Shown one piece after another: positions 31,992-39,646 of a DNA stretch of 64,000 bases. The stretch is from NCBI GenBank assembly GCA_049718765.1, contig JBNARI010000006.1, positions 1 through 64,000 on the forward strand, written 5' to 3'. The first letter of the stretch is position 1. Every line of letters starts with the position of its first letter. Origin of the DNA: JBNARI01 sp049718765 (lineage in GTDB: Bacteria; Bacillota; Sulfobacillia; DUMF01). Position numbers and translations under genes: made by a program. The notes under the pieces were generated by a model. It was not told the DNA's origin and searched no databases. It saw only the letters and a program-made list of their open reading frames with translations.

Positions 31992-34211
31992 TTAGTCTGG
32001 TCGCTCCTTGAGCACCTCTGCGCCAGACATTCGGTAAATTCTGTTCCTTAGAAGGCGCTGCACTCCGTGGTACAGCAGCACCAGCACGCTAAAAGCCCAA
32101 AATATCCCAACTGCGTCCGCCTTGAATTCCAGGGCAAAATCTGATTGCTCCGCCACAGAAGCCATGAGCAAGTTGACCAGGCGATTGAACAAGGGAACAC
32201 CGAGGAGCACGCCAACGTAAAAGCAAACCACTTCAAAACCAAGGGTCATAAACGCAATCTCGCCGTCTCTGAACCCAAATATTTTGAATAAGCCTATGGT
32301 GCGCCTGTTCTCGTTAAGGGAGAGGGTGGAGAGCACGTTGGTTATCGAAAGGGCCAACAGAATTGCAATTGCCGACATCACCGCCAGGGATTGCTTGACC
32401 GGAGCCATCATGTTCTCGTAGCTGGTAATGATGTAGGATTTGTTCTGTGTAATGAACACAAGGGACTTGTCGATCCTAAGTTCGGTAGGAGAAAACAGCC
32501 CCCGGTAGCTGCCCTTGGGCAAGTCGAAAGTCTTGTTGAACTGGTCGATGTCTGTGAACGCGTAATTGCCAATGGGCAGGTCAACCACGTCCGAAACCCT
32601 GAAGCTTACTGTCTCATCTTCCAGCTTGTCATTGAGCTCAATCACATCGCCCTTGGCCACCTTAAGCTTTGCCGCCAGCGGCTTGGCCAGCGCAATGCCT
32701 GACAGGTCGGGAGACGTTCCCTCAAGGTTCCTTAACTCTACCATCTTGGAGTCCCTCTGAATGCCGTAGAGCACCAGGTTTCGTCCGTTGCTATCGTAAA
32801 GGGTGCGGACGTTGAAACCCTCAGCGTGTGAGAATTTCCTGCCCCTCTGGTTGGACGTGAGCACATACATGTAGTCATACTTGAAAGTTCTTGAAAAAGT
32901 CTGCTGTACCATGCCCTGAAGGGTCCGCTCAGAGGTGAACCCGTATATCAGCAAGAAGGTGGAGCAAGCAACTCCTGCAACCAGCACAAAGTTCCGCCAA
33001 ATCCTGGACAGCCCGTGCCTCAACATTACCCTCCTGGGAAATGATAGCCCCCGCAACGTGAGGAAACCCACCACACGCCCCACGGAGTCACCCTGGTCGC
33101 CTCTTAGCAGCGCCAGGGGCTCTTTGGTGAACAGTCCTCGAAGTGCAAAGACCGCCCCCGAAAATATGAACATTCCCGGCAGGAAGAAGGCCAGCAGTAT
33201 TTGCCGCGCAGGAAACACTGTAGTCACCAGGGGGATGTTGAAGTACCCCACAAATAGCTGGACGAAGGGCCTTGCAACCACAAATCCCATTGCCGTTCCC
33301 AAGGAGGAGCCGGTAACCCAAACGAACGCCGGAATGAGCAGGAACACCCTGGCGATCTCTGCACGCCTGTACCCTAACGCCATAAGGGTGCCTATCTCCA
33401 CCCTTAGGAAGTTGATGACCCTACCAAGAACCGTGAACGTGAGAAATGAGGATATCAGGGTAATCACAACGGTGATTGGAGTTATGACGCTCTTGATGCT
33501 CGTGAGCTTCATTTCCGTAATGGTTATCCGGGGATTTTCCCTTTTTTCCACGAAGCTCACCAAATTGAACTCCTTCAGGTCGTCCTTGAGTGCCTTGACG
33601 TCAGTGATTGGCCCCCCAACCACGTAGTAGTGGTATGGTTCGGTCTCGTGCCGCGCCATGTCCCTCCTGTCCATGAGCCCAACGCCGAACTCACGAGGGT
33701 TGTTGATGATGTCCTGATCGTAGCGGATGATGTAAGTGTAGTCGGGCATGTATATGAACCCTGCTACCTTGTAGTTTCTGTTGCCAATGCGCAGGTTGCT
33801 CCCAAGGAAATATCCGTTTGCACGAGCAAACAATGGGTCCAGCAAGATTTCCCCCCTGGAGGGTACGTTCTTACCAGCCAAGGCGCACGCAACGTTGATT
33901 CGTTCCGTGGGGGAAAACAGCCTGAGCGCCCTGTCTTCATCTTCCCACTCCACCTCAGCCACTTTTCTTTCCTCAATTTCGATCTTGTACTTCCTTTCCA
34001 ACCTGGACTCTGGTACTCCGTCCACAGTGATGAAATGAGCCGTCTCCTGCTTGAACTGGGCAGCAAAGGCTGCATAGCCCTCTTCCAACGTGCTCACCGT
34101 AACTGTGAGCAAACAGTGGGCAAAGGAGGCAATGGCCACGAGAGCTACGATTCCCATGAATTGACCAGGTTGTCTGCGAATAATTCTTGCAGGTATCCTG
34201 GATATGGTCAC
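31992..34211 (-). CDS. FtsX/MacB-family ABC transporter permease
   Basis: At 739 residues this is a large FtsX-type permease. It has one N-terminal membrane helix (about 18-40), an extracellular MacB-like domain, a three-helix FtsX unit (about 255-375, SFLTFTVLGRVINFLRVEIGTLMALGYRRAE), a second extracellular domain and a final three-helix unit (about 625-735, NENRRTIGLFKIFGFRDGE). Such permeases do not conduct solutes freely but drive export of peptides, lipids or antibiotics, or act as mechanotransmitters. The GTG start overlaps the stop of the ATPase gene by 4 bases. Substrate unknown. Confidence 0.9.
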   Translation of the reverse strand: MTISRIPARIIRRQPGQFMGIVALVAIASFAHCLLTVTVSTLEEGYAAFAAQFKQETAHFITVDGVPESRLERKYKIEIEERKVAEVEWEDEDRALRLFSPTERINVACALAGKNVPSRGEILLDPLFARANGYFLGSNLRIGNRNYKVAGFIYMPDYTYIIRYDQDIINNPREFGVGLMDRRDMARHETEPYHYYVVGGPITDVKALKDDLKEFNLVSFVEKRENPRITITEMKLTSIKSVITPITVVITLISSFLTFTVLGRVINFLRVEIGTLMALGYRRAEIARVFLLIPAFVWVTGSSLGTAMGFVVARPFVQLFVGYFNIPLVTTVFPARQILLAFFLPGMFIFSGAVFALRGLFTKEPLALLRGDQGDSVGRVVGFLTLRGLSFPRRVMLRHGLSRIWRNFVLVAGVACSTFLLIYGFTSERTLQGMVQQTFSRTFKYDYMYVLTSNQRGRKFSHAEGFNVRTLYDSNGRNLVLYGIQRDSKMVELRNLEGTSPDLSGIALAKPLAAKLKVAKGDVIELNDKLEDETVSFRVSDVVDLPIGNYAFTDIDQFNKTFDLPKGSYRGLFSPTELRIDKSLVFITQNKSYIITSYENMMAPVKQSLAVMSAIAILLALSITNVLSTLSLNENRRTIGLFKIFGFRDGEIAFMTLGFEVVCFYVGVLLGVPLFNRLVNLLMASVAEQSDFALEFKADAVGIFWAFSVLVLLYHGVQRLLRNRIYRMSGAEVLKERPD

Positions 34212-34912
34212 CAGACAACACTCTCCGAAGGCATCGGCATGGGATTGACCGTCCTTTCAACCACTTTCCCGCTGCGCAACCTTATCACAACGTGCGCCAT
34301 CCTGGCGATGGCGGTGTTGTGCGTAATCAGTAGTATGGTCGTCCCTAGCTCCCTGTTCACCTTTTCTAACAATGCCAACACCTTCTTAGCATTGTCGTAA
34401 TCCAGAGCCCCCGTCGGCTCATCGCAAAGCAGCAGCTTGGGATTCTTCACCACAGCTCTTGCAATCGCAACTCTTTGCTGCTCCCCTCCAGAAAGCTCAA
34501 AGGGGAACTTGTTCTTTTGATCGCCCATCCCCACCATGTCAAGTATCTCGTCTACGTCGAAGGACTGTCGTGACAGGTACGCGGTGGCCAGGACGTTTTC
34601 GTAGGCTGTGAGACTGTTCACCAGATTATAGAATTGGAACACAAAACCCACTGAACTCCTCCTGTATTCCGTCAACCTCCGCGGATCCAACTTCGTGATA
34701 TCTTCCCCTTCAACCACTACCGTGCCTTCGTCAGCCCTATCTATGCCCCCAATGATGTTGATCAACGTTGTCTTGCCAGATCCCGAAGGGCCCAGCACCA
34801 CCACGAAAGAGCCCTTTTGCACAGCGAAATCAACGCCGTCAAGGGCTTTCACCGTTGTCTTGCCAACAGCATACACCCTCTTCAAGCCACTTACGTCGAG
34901 GAACATGCTCAC
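34208..34912 (-). CDS. ABC transporter ATP-binding protein (MacB/LolD type)
   Basis: This 234-residue ATPase belongs to the class that works with FtsX-like permeases. Walker [10 protein letters not shown], the Q-loop [11 protein letters not shown], the signature [14 protein letters not shown], Walker [13 protein letters not shown] and the H-loop ITHN are all present. GTG 34912 or ATG 34906 is the start; GGGAG precedes both. It heads a three-gene unit with the permease and the unidentified gene at 30983. Confidence 0.93.
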   Translation of the reverse strand: MSMFLDVSGLKRVYAVGKTTVKALDGVDFAVQKGSFVVVLGPSGSGKTTLINIIGGIDRADEGTVVVEGEDITKLDPRRLTEYRRSSVGFVFQFYNLVNSLTAYENVLATAYLSRQSFDVDEILDMVGMGDQKNKFPFELSGGEQQRVAIARAVVKNPKLLLCDEPTGALDYDNAKKVLALLEKVNRELGTTILLITHNTAIARMAHVVIRLRSGKVVERTVNPMPMPSESVVW

Positions 34913-35083
34913 TCAGCTCCCGCGTGTTCCAAACCACATCACAAGGTATTCTTTCTCCAAACACGTCGTACTTCCTTTGAGCGCGAGAGCCACACTTAGG
35001 GTAATGGACGAAGAAGGGCAGTCACCTGGCTGGGCACACGAATATTGGCTGCACTGCAGGGCAGAGCTGTCGGGAAACAGCTT

Positions 35084-35122
35084 GGCCCGGCACCCAAATG
35101 TCCCAGTCTGGCGTGCCGGGCC
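35084..35122. terminator. 10-bp perfect inverted repeat after the CAP-protein gene
   Basis: GGCCCGGCAC (35084-35093) pairs exactly with 35113-35122, with a 19-base loop. It is the only structure I can name in the 264-base gap 34913-35176 between the ABC gene start and the CAP gene stop. As read from the CAP gene it lies 55 bases past the stop without a U-run; it may terminate transcription or bind a protein. Confidence 0.4.
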
Positions 35123-35176
35123 GTGGCTCAGTTTGAGCCTGCGCGTAACATATCGGGGAAAAACGCTAACTAAAGG

Positions 35177-35800
35177 TCACTTCTCTACGAATATCTCCAC
35201 CACGAAGTAGCCGTTGTACCCCGAGCTCACCCCAGGTCTGGGGTATAGGCCTACGCCAACTTTTTCCCACCAAGGCTTGAGCATATTTGCCTTGTGCTTT
35301 GGGCTGCCCATGAAGCTGTCGTGAACAACGGTTGCAGTGCTCCCAGTAGTAATGTTCTCGCTACATTTGTTGAACTTTACACCGAACTTCGTTAGCATGT
35401 CATAAACGTAACCGTAAGTGGGCGACAGATGGCCGTAGTAACCCTTTTCCGCCATGTCCTGCCCCTTGAGCCGCGCGAGGGTCACCAGGTATGGATCCAT
35501 CTCCAATGGTTGCAGGCCCTGCTTTACTCGCTCCTGGTTAAGCAAATCCAAGATCTGCTGCTCCAGGACGCTGGGCTGAGAGGGCACAAGCTTTGATGGG
35601 TCAACTCTGACGACGGTCCCACCCGAAGCCTGTCCCGCCGACCCGGAGCCTCCAGGATAGCTCCCGAACCTGGCGCGGTACCACTCGTTGTACGCTTGCT
35701 GGTCCTCAGCAGACAGCGCCAGAGCAGGAGCTGCGCTACTCAAGCTCACTAGAAGTATTACTACGACGGCAGCGCAAACTCGATAGACTGTTCTGTTCAA
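35177..35800 (-). CDS. Secreted CAP/SCP-domain protein
   Basis: A signal peptide (residues 1-29, cleaved near ALALS) precedes a short Gly/Ser-rich linker and a CAP domain (about 75-207). The domain signatures are LEQQILDLLNQERVKQGLQPL, ARLKGQDMAEKGYYGHLSP, ENITTG, and HKANMLKPWWEKVGVG near the C-terminus. The family includes YkwD, found in spore formers, and proteins of uncertain enzymatic role. The TTG start has AGGGGG 12 bases upstream; that site lies inside a potential hairpin. There is no membrane anchor or cell-wall motif, so it is probably released or held in the spore or cell-wall layers. Confidence 0.9.
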   Translation of the reverse strand: MNRTVYRVCAAVVVILLVSLSSAAPALALSAEDQQAYNEWYRARFGSYPGGSGSAGQASGGTVVRVDPSKLVPSQPSVLEQQILDLLNQERVKQGLQPLEMDPYLVTLARLKGQDMAEKGYYGHLSPTYGYVYDMLTKFGVKFNKCSENITTGSTATVVHDSFMGSPKHKANMLKPWWEKVGVGLYPRPGVSSGYNGYFVVEIFVEK

Positions 35801-35808
35801 GGCTTTTC

Positions 35809-35849
35809 TATACCCCCTGTCGTCATTGTTGCAACTTACAGGGGATATA
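35809..35849 (-). promoter_or_regulatory. Leader hairpin covering the CAP-gene ribosome site
   Basis: Arms 35809-35820 and 35838-35849 pair over 12 bases with one mismatch. The 3' arm in the transcript contains AGGGGG, the only plausible ribosome site of the CAP gene. Folding would hide it, suggesting translational control. The rest of the 119-base gap shows no further feature. Confidence 0.4.
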
Positions 35850-35919
35850 TTCTTTACATAATCCTCCGGGACCTCTAGGGAACTTCAAGCTACGCTGCCT
35901 GGAATTGCCTCGTGACTGC

Positions 35920-36384
35920 CTACCACCGCCACCAAGGCCCTCGCCCGTGACGCCAGCCTCTTCTGGCCATTGGTCCACACTGCGACCGGACCACCACAGG
36001 TCCACGCCCACATTTGGGGCAGGCCACGCCTTCTGCAGGAACTTCAGTCGCTTCCCACTCCTGTCCACAACTCAGGCATACCAGTGGGGAGTCAGCAAGT
36101 TGGTAGTTACCACCCTCTAGGCGAATTCCCCTGCCTACCACAAGCGCCCTCGCAACCTTGAACCTCGCCCCGGCAAGCAACCTCTGAAATGTACTTTGAG
36201 AGATCCCCATTTTCTCAGCACACGCATCTTGGTCCAGGCCTTCGAGGTCCTTGAGTCGCATAGCCTCCAGCTCCTCCAAGGTTATCACCTCTTCCTCCAG
36301 GTCCTCTACGGAAACCTCGGCAGGCCTGAAATGCTTCACATAGGGGAAAAACGCTACGCTACGGGGCTTGGGCTGTCTAGGCAA
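35920..36384 (-). CDS. DUF134 (UPF0251) helix-turn-helix protein with zinc ribbon
   Basis: The first 95 residues match UPF0251/DUF134. They comprise an MPRQPKPRSV start, an ITLEELEAMRLKDLEGLDQDACAEKMGIS segment (a sigma-region-4-like helix-turn-helix) and QSTFQRLLAGARFKVARALV. A C-terminal zinc ribbon follows (CLSCGQEW, then CPKCGRG), ending in an Arg/Trp/Gly-rich tail. I chose TTG 36384, which gives the family's usual N-terminus and lies 6-7 bases after AGAGGTG; GTG 36393 overlaps that site. The family is thought to bind DNA; targets are unknown. Its neighbours are redox/metal-type proteins. Confidence 0.88.
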   Translation of the reverse strand: MPRQPKPRSVAFFPYVKHFRPAEVSVEDLEEEVITLEELEAMRLKDLEGLDQDACAEKMGISQSTFQRLLAGARFKVARALVVGRGIRLEGGNYQLADSPLVCLSCGQEWEATEVPAEGVACPKCGRGPVVVRSQCGPMARRGWRHGRGPWWRW

Positions 36385-36461
36385 TGGGATCACCTCTGTA
36401 TAAGCTTGAGATCTGAGTCCATATTCCTTTTAGCCCTAAACAGCCGTCATGTCAACGGTCT

Positions 36462-37604
36462 TCACTCTACAAGGCGCTTCTCGCCCCGTATCTGCTGTAA
36501 GGGAGCAATGTCCTGCACAGTCTCGAGTACGCCTAGGTATTCCCCGTCCTGGTTCCTCACTGCAAAGTAGGATATGTACAGGTACTTTTCCCCAGACTTT
36601 ATCCAGAAATGTTCCGAGTCCTTCTTCCCCGACTTGAGTTCCTCAAGCACCCGATTCACAAGGGGCAAACTCTTGGCAGGGTGGCACTGCTGCACCTTTC
36701 TACCCAAACTGCTTCTGGCCCTGGCAAATGCCCGGTCTTGAGTGCCACTGAAGTACTTGAACACATCGTTCCTATCTACAAAGGTTATTTCCACGGGCAA
36801 AGTATTTAGGAGCCACTGGGTCTCCTCAACAGTCAAGCTCCCGGTTGGGAACTCAATTGTGCCCTGTTGGGTCACAGCAGCGCTGGGCTCAACTCCGTGG
36901 CGGTGAACAGGCTTGTGTTCTCCGCCAACCGCTGGTGTAAAGCAACAGTAGCCAATCTCGTCGAACTCATGCCTTATCTGCTCCCACTCGTGCTGGTCCA
37001 GCACGCTTAGGGCCATTGGGTATAACACGTTGTTTTCTTTATAAACGTGAGATGCCAATTTCTTCCTAAGCTGCTCAACCTTTCTGGCCAGCTGCCCACC
37101 GCCACCTGATTCAACTGCAGCAGCAATTTCCTTCTCCAGGGACCTAATCTCATCGTGCTCGGACCACATTATAGCCGGGGGCTCGGTGATGCCGTGCTTG
37201 TCCATGGCAGCAAATAGCACGTTTTCTTCACGTAGGTAGTGCTTCTCAGCCTCTCCAAGATGACCAATTCCTTCCCTCAAGCTGCTAGGGTTCTCTGGAT
37301 CCAACTGGCCCGCAATAGCCAGAATGGCCTCGTGCTCGCCCATGAGTATTCGGATTGGGTGCCACTCTGGCAGCTCCTGCTTGGGACCGCTAAGGGCGTC
37401 CTCGAGAACCGCAAGGTGGAGGTGGCACAGCCTTCGTAGTTCGGACTGGGGCACACCTTCAGCCACCAGCTCCTGCTCCGCCTTGCCTATGTCAAGCGCA
37501 TCAACCCCCTCAGCCAGCTGCTTGAACTCCTGCTTCAACGAAGCGGGGTCCTCGCCCTCATGCAGACGTCTGATGATTTCCTTGAGCTTTTGCTTCTTGT
37601 CCAT
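36462..37604 (-). CDS. DUF438-hemerythrin-PAS sensor-like protein
   Basis: Domains in order are DUF438 (residues 1-70, KLKEIIRRLHEGEDPASLKQEF), a hemerythrin HHE domain (about 80-215) and a PAS domain (about 260-375). The HHE domain has iron-ligand candidates HPIRILMGEHEAIL, H/E in KHYLREENVLF, WSEHDEIR and ASHVYKENNVLYPMA; the PAS domain has LPVEITFVDRNDVFKYFSG. The architecture is common in anaerobes and suggests sensing of O2 or NO through a di-iron centre with a PAS relay, but no output domain is attached. ATG 37604 follows AGGTGG. The cupin gene upstream ends 10 bases before. Confidence 0.9.
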   Translation of the reverse strand: MDKKQKLKEIIRRLHEGEDPASLKQEFKQLAEGVDALDIGKAEQELVAEGVPQSELRRLCHLHLAVLEDALSGPKQELPEWHPIRILMGEHEAILAIAGQLDPENPSSLREGIGHLGEAEKHYLREENVLFAAMDKHGITEPPAIMWSEHDEIRSLEKEIAAAVESGGGGQLARKVEQLRKKLASHVYKENNVLYPMALSVLDQHEWEQIRHEFDEIGYCCFTPAVGGEHKPVHRHGVEPSAAVTQQGTIEFPTGSLTVEETQWLLNTLPVEITFVDRNDVFKYFSGTQDRAFARARSSLGRKVQQCHPAKSLPLVNRVLEELKSGKKDSEHFWIKSGEKYLYISYFAVRNQDGEYLGVLETVQDIAPLQQIRGEKRLVE

Positions 37605-37613
37605 GCCATCCAC

Positions 37614-37991
37614 CTACTTTCTTGTGGGATTTGGGGTCTTAATCACCAGCACGTTGAAATCGCTCCCCTGGGATGCCTCGAGGCCATGAGGAATATTTGC
37701 TGGGCTCACCACTATGTCACCGCTCTCCACCACCGCCGACTCCTCACCAATAGAGATTGTGCCCTTTCCCCCACTGACGTAAAACAGCACGTCCACCGGG
37801 GTAACATGCTTTTGGACAGTCTGCCCCGAAACCAATAGAAGCTCAACCACACTGGCCGACTCCCTGTCCACCAAGTACCGCACCATGACACCCACTGGAT
37901 TGACTGCACCCGCCACCAAGGCCCGCTTGATCACTTCCACGTGCTCTCCCTCCAACATTGTGGAGTATTTATATCCATTTTTCGTTTCCAT
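37614..37991 (-). CDS. Single-domain cupin protein
   Basis: A 125-residue beta-barrel protein with the cupin motifs VSGQTVQKHVTPVDVLFYVSGG and GDIVVSPANIPHG. The metal-ligand histidines are partly kept (KH in motif 1, PHG in motif 2). Cupins of this size bind small ligands or metals and sometimes act as sensors or isomerases. It is the first gene of a unit with the DUF438-hemerythrin gene and is divergent from the aromatic operon. Confidence 0.85.
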   Translation of the reverse strand: METKNGYKYSTMLEGEHVEVIKRALVAGAVNPVGVMVRYLVDRESASVVELLLVSGQTVQKHVTPVDVLFYVSGGKGTISIGEESAVVESGDIVVSPANIPHGLEASQGSDFNVLVIKTPNPTRK

Positions 37992-38071
37992 ATTAGACCA
38001 AAGGGATCCACTTTGTCAATCAAGGTGCCCCCTGCACACCTTAGGTGGGTCACCAAGACCCAACAAACCCG

Positions 38072-38101
38072 TTGACAGCCCAACAAGAAACACCATAAAA
38101 T
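38072..38101 (+). promoter_or_regulatory. SigA-type promoter of the aromatic operon
   Basis: A perfect -35 box TTGACA (38072-38077) and a -10 box TAAAAT (38096-38101) are separated by 18 bases. Transcription would begin near 38108, immediately before the T-box leader. The divergent cupin gene starts at 37991. Confidence 0.8.
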
Positions 38102-38107
38102 TATCAA

Positions 38108-38407
38108 CAAACATCCTTAAATGCGATGATCAGGAGAGTAGGCAGGATTTCCGGTCTCAGAGAGAGCCCGGTAGGTGCGAGGGCTTACGGGAGCCGGCCG
38201 AAGTACACCTGGTAGCAGTGGCCTGAAACTCTGGTAGATCGCTGCCAGAGGAGTAGGGGCCAACGGGTTCCGCCGTTAAAAGGACAGGATATCGGTAGCA
38301 AGGCCTCGCTTGCCTTTGCTGCCCGTATCTGGACGAGAGGGTGTACACCAAGAAGGGTGGTACCGCGGGTACAGAATCCCGTCCCTTAACAGGGGCGGGA
38401 TTTTTTT
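38108..38407 (+). ncRNA. T-box leader (tRNA-sensing riboswitch) of the aromatic operon
   Basis: The 300-base leader has the T-box hallmarks: a GAGAGTAG element near 38134, AGAGAG and GGTGCGA in Stem I (about 38160-38180), CACCTGG on its 3' side and TGAAA after the specifier region. The T-box itself, AGGGTGGTACCGCGG, is at 38354-38368, directly before a terminator. Uncharged tRNA would stabilise the antiterminator and allow transcription. The specifier is uncertain. By position before TGAAA the best candidate is TGG (38219-38221), a tryptophan codon, but GTG one base earlier is followed by the usual purine. I find no Phe codon at this position. Confidence 0.9.
38376..38407 (+). terminator. T-box terminator hairpin
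   Basis: ATCCCGTCCC (38376-38385) pairs with GGGGCGGGAT (38392-38401) across a 6-base loop and is followed by a run of Ts to 38407. The 5' arm overlaps the region that would pair with the T-box to form the antiterminator. Confidence 0.92.
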
Positions 38408-38428
38408 ATCCAAGTGAGCCCAAGACAC

Positions 38429-39262
38429 ATGGAGGCGATTGTAGATGGGGTTCGCAAAGTAGCTTACCAAGGGGAACCGGGAGCGTTCAGCGAGTCCGCA
38501 GCTGCAAAGATGGAGCCAGGAGCACAGCTGTTGCCGTGTAGGACGCTGTCGGAGGCCTTCAAGGTGGTTGCCCTGGGCAGGGCGGACGCAGCAGTGGTGC
38601 CTGTGGAAAACTCGCTGGCCGGGAGCATCGGGGAAACTTACGACCTCCTGCTGACCCACAACCTGGTTGTTACGGGAGAAGTGATCTTGCCGGTAAACCA
38701 CTGCCTCATGGCACTGCCGGGCGTGAGCCTGTCCCAGATAAGGAAGGTGGTCTCCCACCCCCAGGCACTTGCCCAGTGTAACGACTTCCTTGAGCAGCTA
38801 GCCGTAGAATGTGTACCGTTCTATGACACTGCAGGCGCAGCGAGGCACGTCAGGGAAACCGGAGCAACAGACACTGCAGCAGTGGCGTCACGACACGCAG
38901 CGGACATCTATAGGCTTCAAGTACTCATAGAAAACATCCAGTCGTACAGGGACAACTTTACTCGGTTCTACCGAATCGAACGGGAGCTGCGTCCTGCGGG
39001 GATCAAGAACAAGAGCGTGTTCGTGGTGAGCTTGCCACACCACCCGGGTTCCCTGTTCATGGCCTTGGCTTCGTTTGCGTGCAGGGGCATAAACCTGACG
39101 AAGATAGAGTCCAGACCAGTGAAGAAAGACCCCTGGCAATACGTGTTCTTCTTGGAATTCGAAGGTCACATCAACGACTGGGCAGTGAAACAAGCCATTG
39201 ACGAGCTGCAGGCCAAGTCAAGCATGCTAAAGGTCTTAGGGTCATTCTCAGTGGAGGAGTGA
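38429..39262 (+). CDS. pheA: Prephenate dehydratase with ACT domain
   Basis: It converts prephenate to phenylpyruvate, the committed step to phenylalanine. The catalytic region (residues about 10-185) has YQGEPGAFSESAA, VVPVENSLAGSI and the SYRDNFTRFY motif with its essential threonine. A C-terminal ACT domain (about 200-275) with HHPGSLFMALASFACRGINLTKIESRP should bind phenylalanine for feedback inhibition. The start is not clear-cut. ATG 38429 lacks a good ribosome site and a GGAGG lies just after it; GTG 38414 is also possible. First gene of the nine-gene aromatic operon. Confidence 0.92.
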   Translation: MEAIVDGVRKVAYQGEPGAFSESAAAKMEPGAQLLPCRTLSEAFKVVALGRADAAVVPVENSLAGSIGETYDLLLTHNLVVTGEVILPVNHCLMALPGVSLSQIRKVVSHPQALAQCNDFLEQLAVECVPFYDTAGAARHVRETGATDTAAVASRHAADIYRLQVLIENIQSYRDNFTRFYRIERELRPAGIKNKSVFVVSLPHHPGSLFMALASFACRGINLTKIESRPVKKDPWQYVFFLEFEGHINDWAVKQAIDELQAKSSMLKVLGSFSVEE

Positions 39263-39268
39263 GCAGCT

Positions 39269-39646
39269 ATGCCGCTGCGTGGTGTAAGGGGCGCAATAAC
39301 AGTACCTGCAAACGACGCTCAGTTCATAGAACGATGCACCCAGGAGCTTCTCCAGGCGGCAATCCAGCGCAACCACATAAGGCTTGAGGATATCGCTGCA
39401 ATCCTGTTTGCAGTAACGCCAGACCTCAATGCAGCTTTCCCAGCTTCAGCTGCAAGAAAGCTTGGTATGGAACGCGTGGCGCTGTTGGACTTTACATCTC
39501 CGGCCGTGGAGGGGGCGCTGGAACGCGTGGTCAGGATGCTTCTGCTCTGGAACACCGAGCTCTCTCAGCAAGAAATACACCATGTTTATCTGGGCGACGC
39601 GGCAAAGCTTCGCCCGGACCTGTGCGAGGGAGGGTTTCCCCAATGA
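39269..39646 (+). CDS. aroH: AroH-type chorismate mutase with altered active site
   Basis: It rearranges chorismate to prephenate. The 125 residues match the trimeric AroH class: RGVRGAITV (R7), VTPDLNAAFPASAARKL, HHVYLGDAAKLRPDL (Tyr and Arg). Aligned to the Bacillus enzyme, the essential glutamate E78 is serine here (S77) and C75 is aspartate (D74). R89 matches the catalytic R90. The carboxylate therefore appears moved by three residues on the same strand. GTGGAGGAGTG before the ATG is a strong ribosome site; the gene begins 6 bases after pheA and overlaps aroF as ATGA. Confidence 0.9.
   Translation: MPLRGVRGAITVPANDAQFIERCTQELLQAAIQRNHIRLEDIAAILFAVTPDLNAAFPASAARKLGMERVALLDFTSPAVEGALERVVRMLLLWNTELSQQEIHHVYLGDAAKLRPDLCEGGFPQ

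Noticed and set aside
38204..38206. TAC as a tyrosine specifier of the T-box
   Set aside because: It lies within the segment whose following CACC pairs with GGTG in the distal part of Stem I, too early for the specifier loop that should precede TGAAA.
38444..38446. ATG after a GGAGG as the pheA start
   Set aside because: It is out of frame with the prephenate dehydratase coding sequence.
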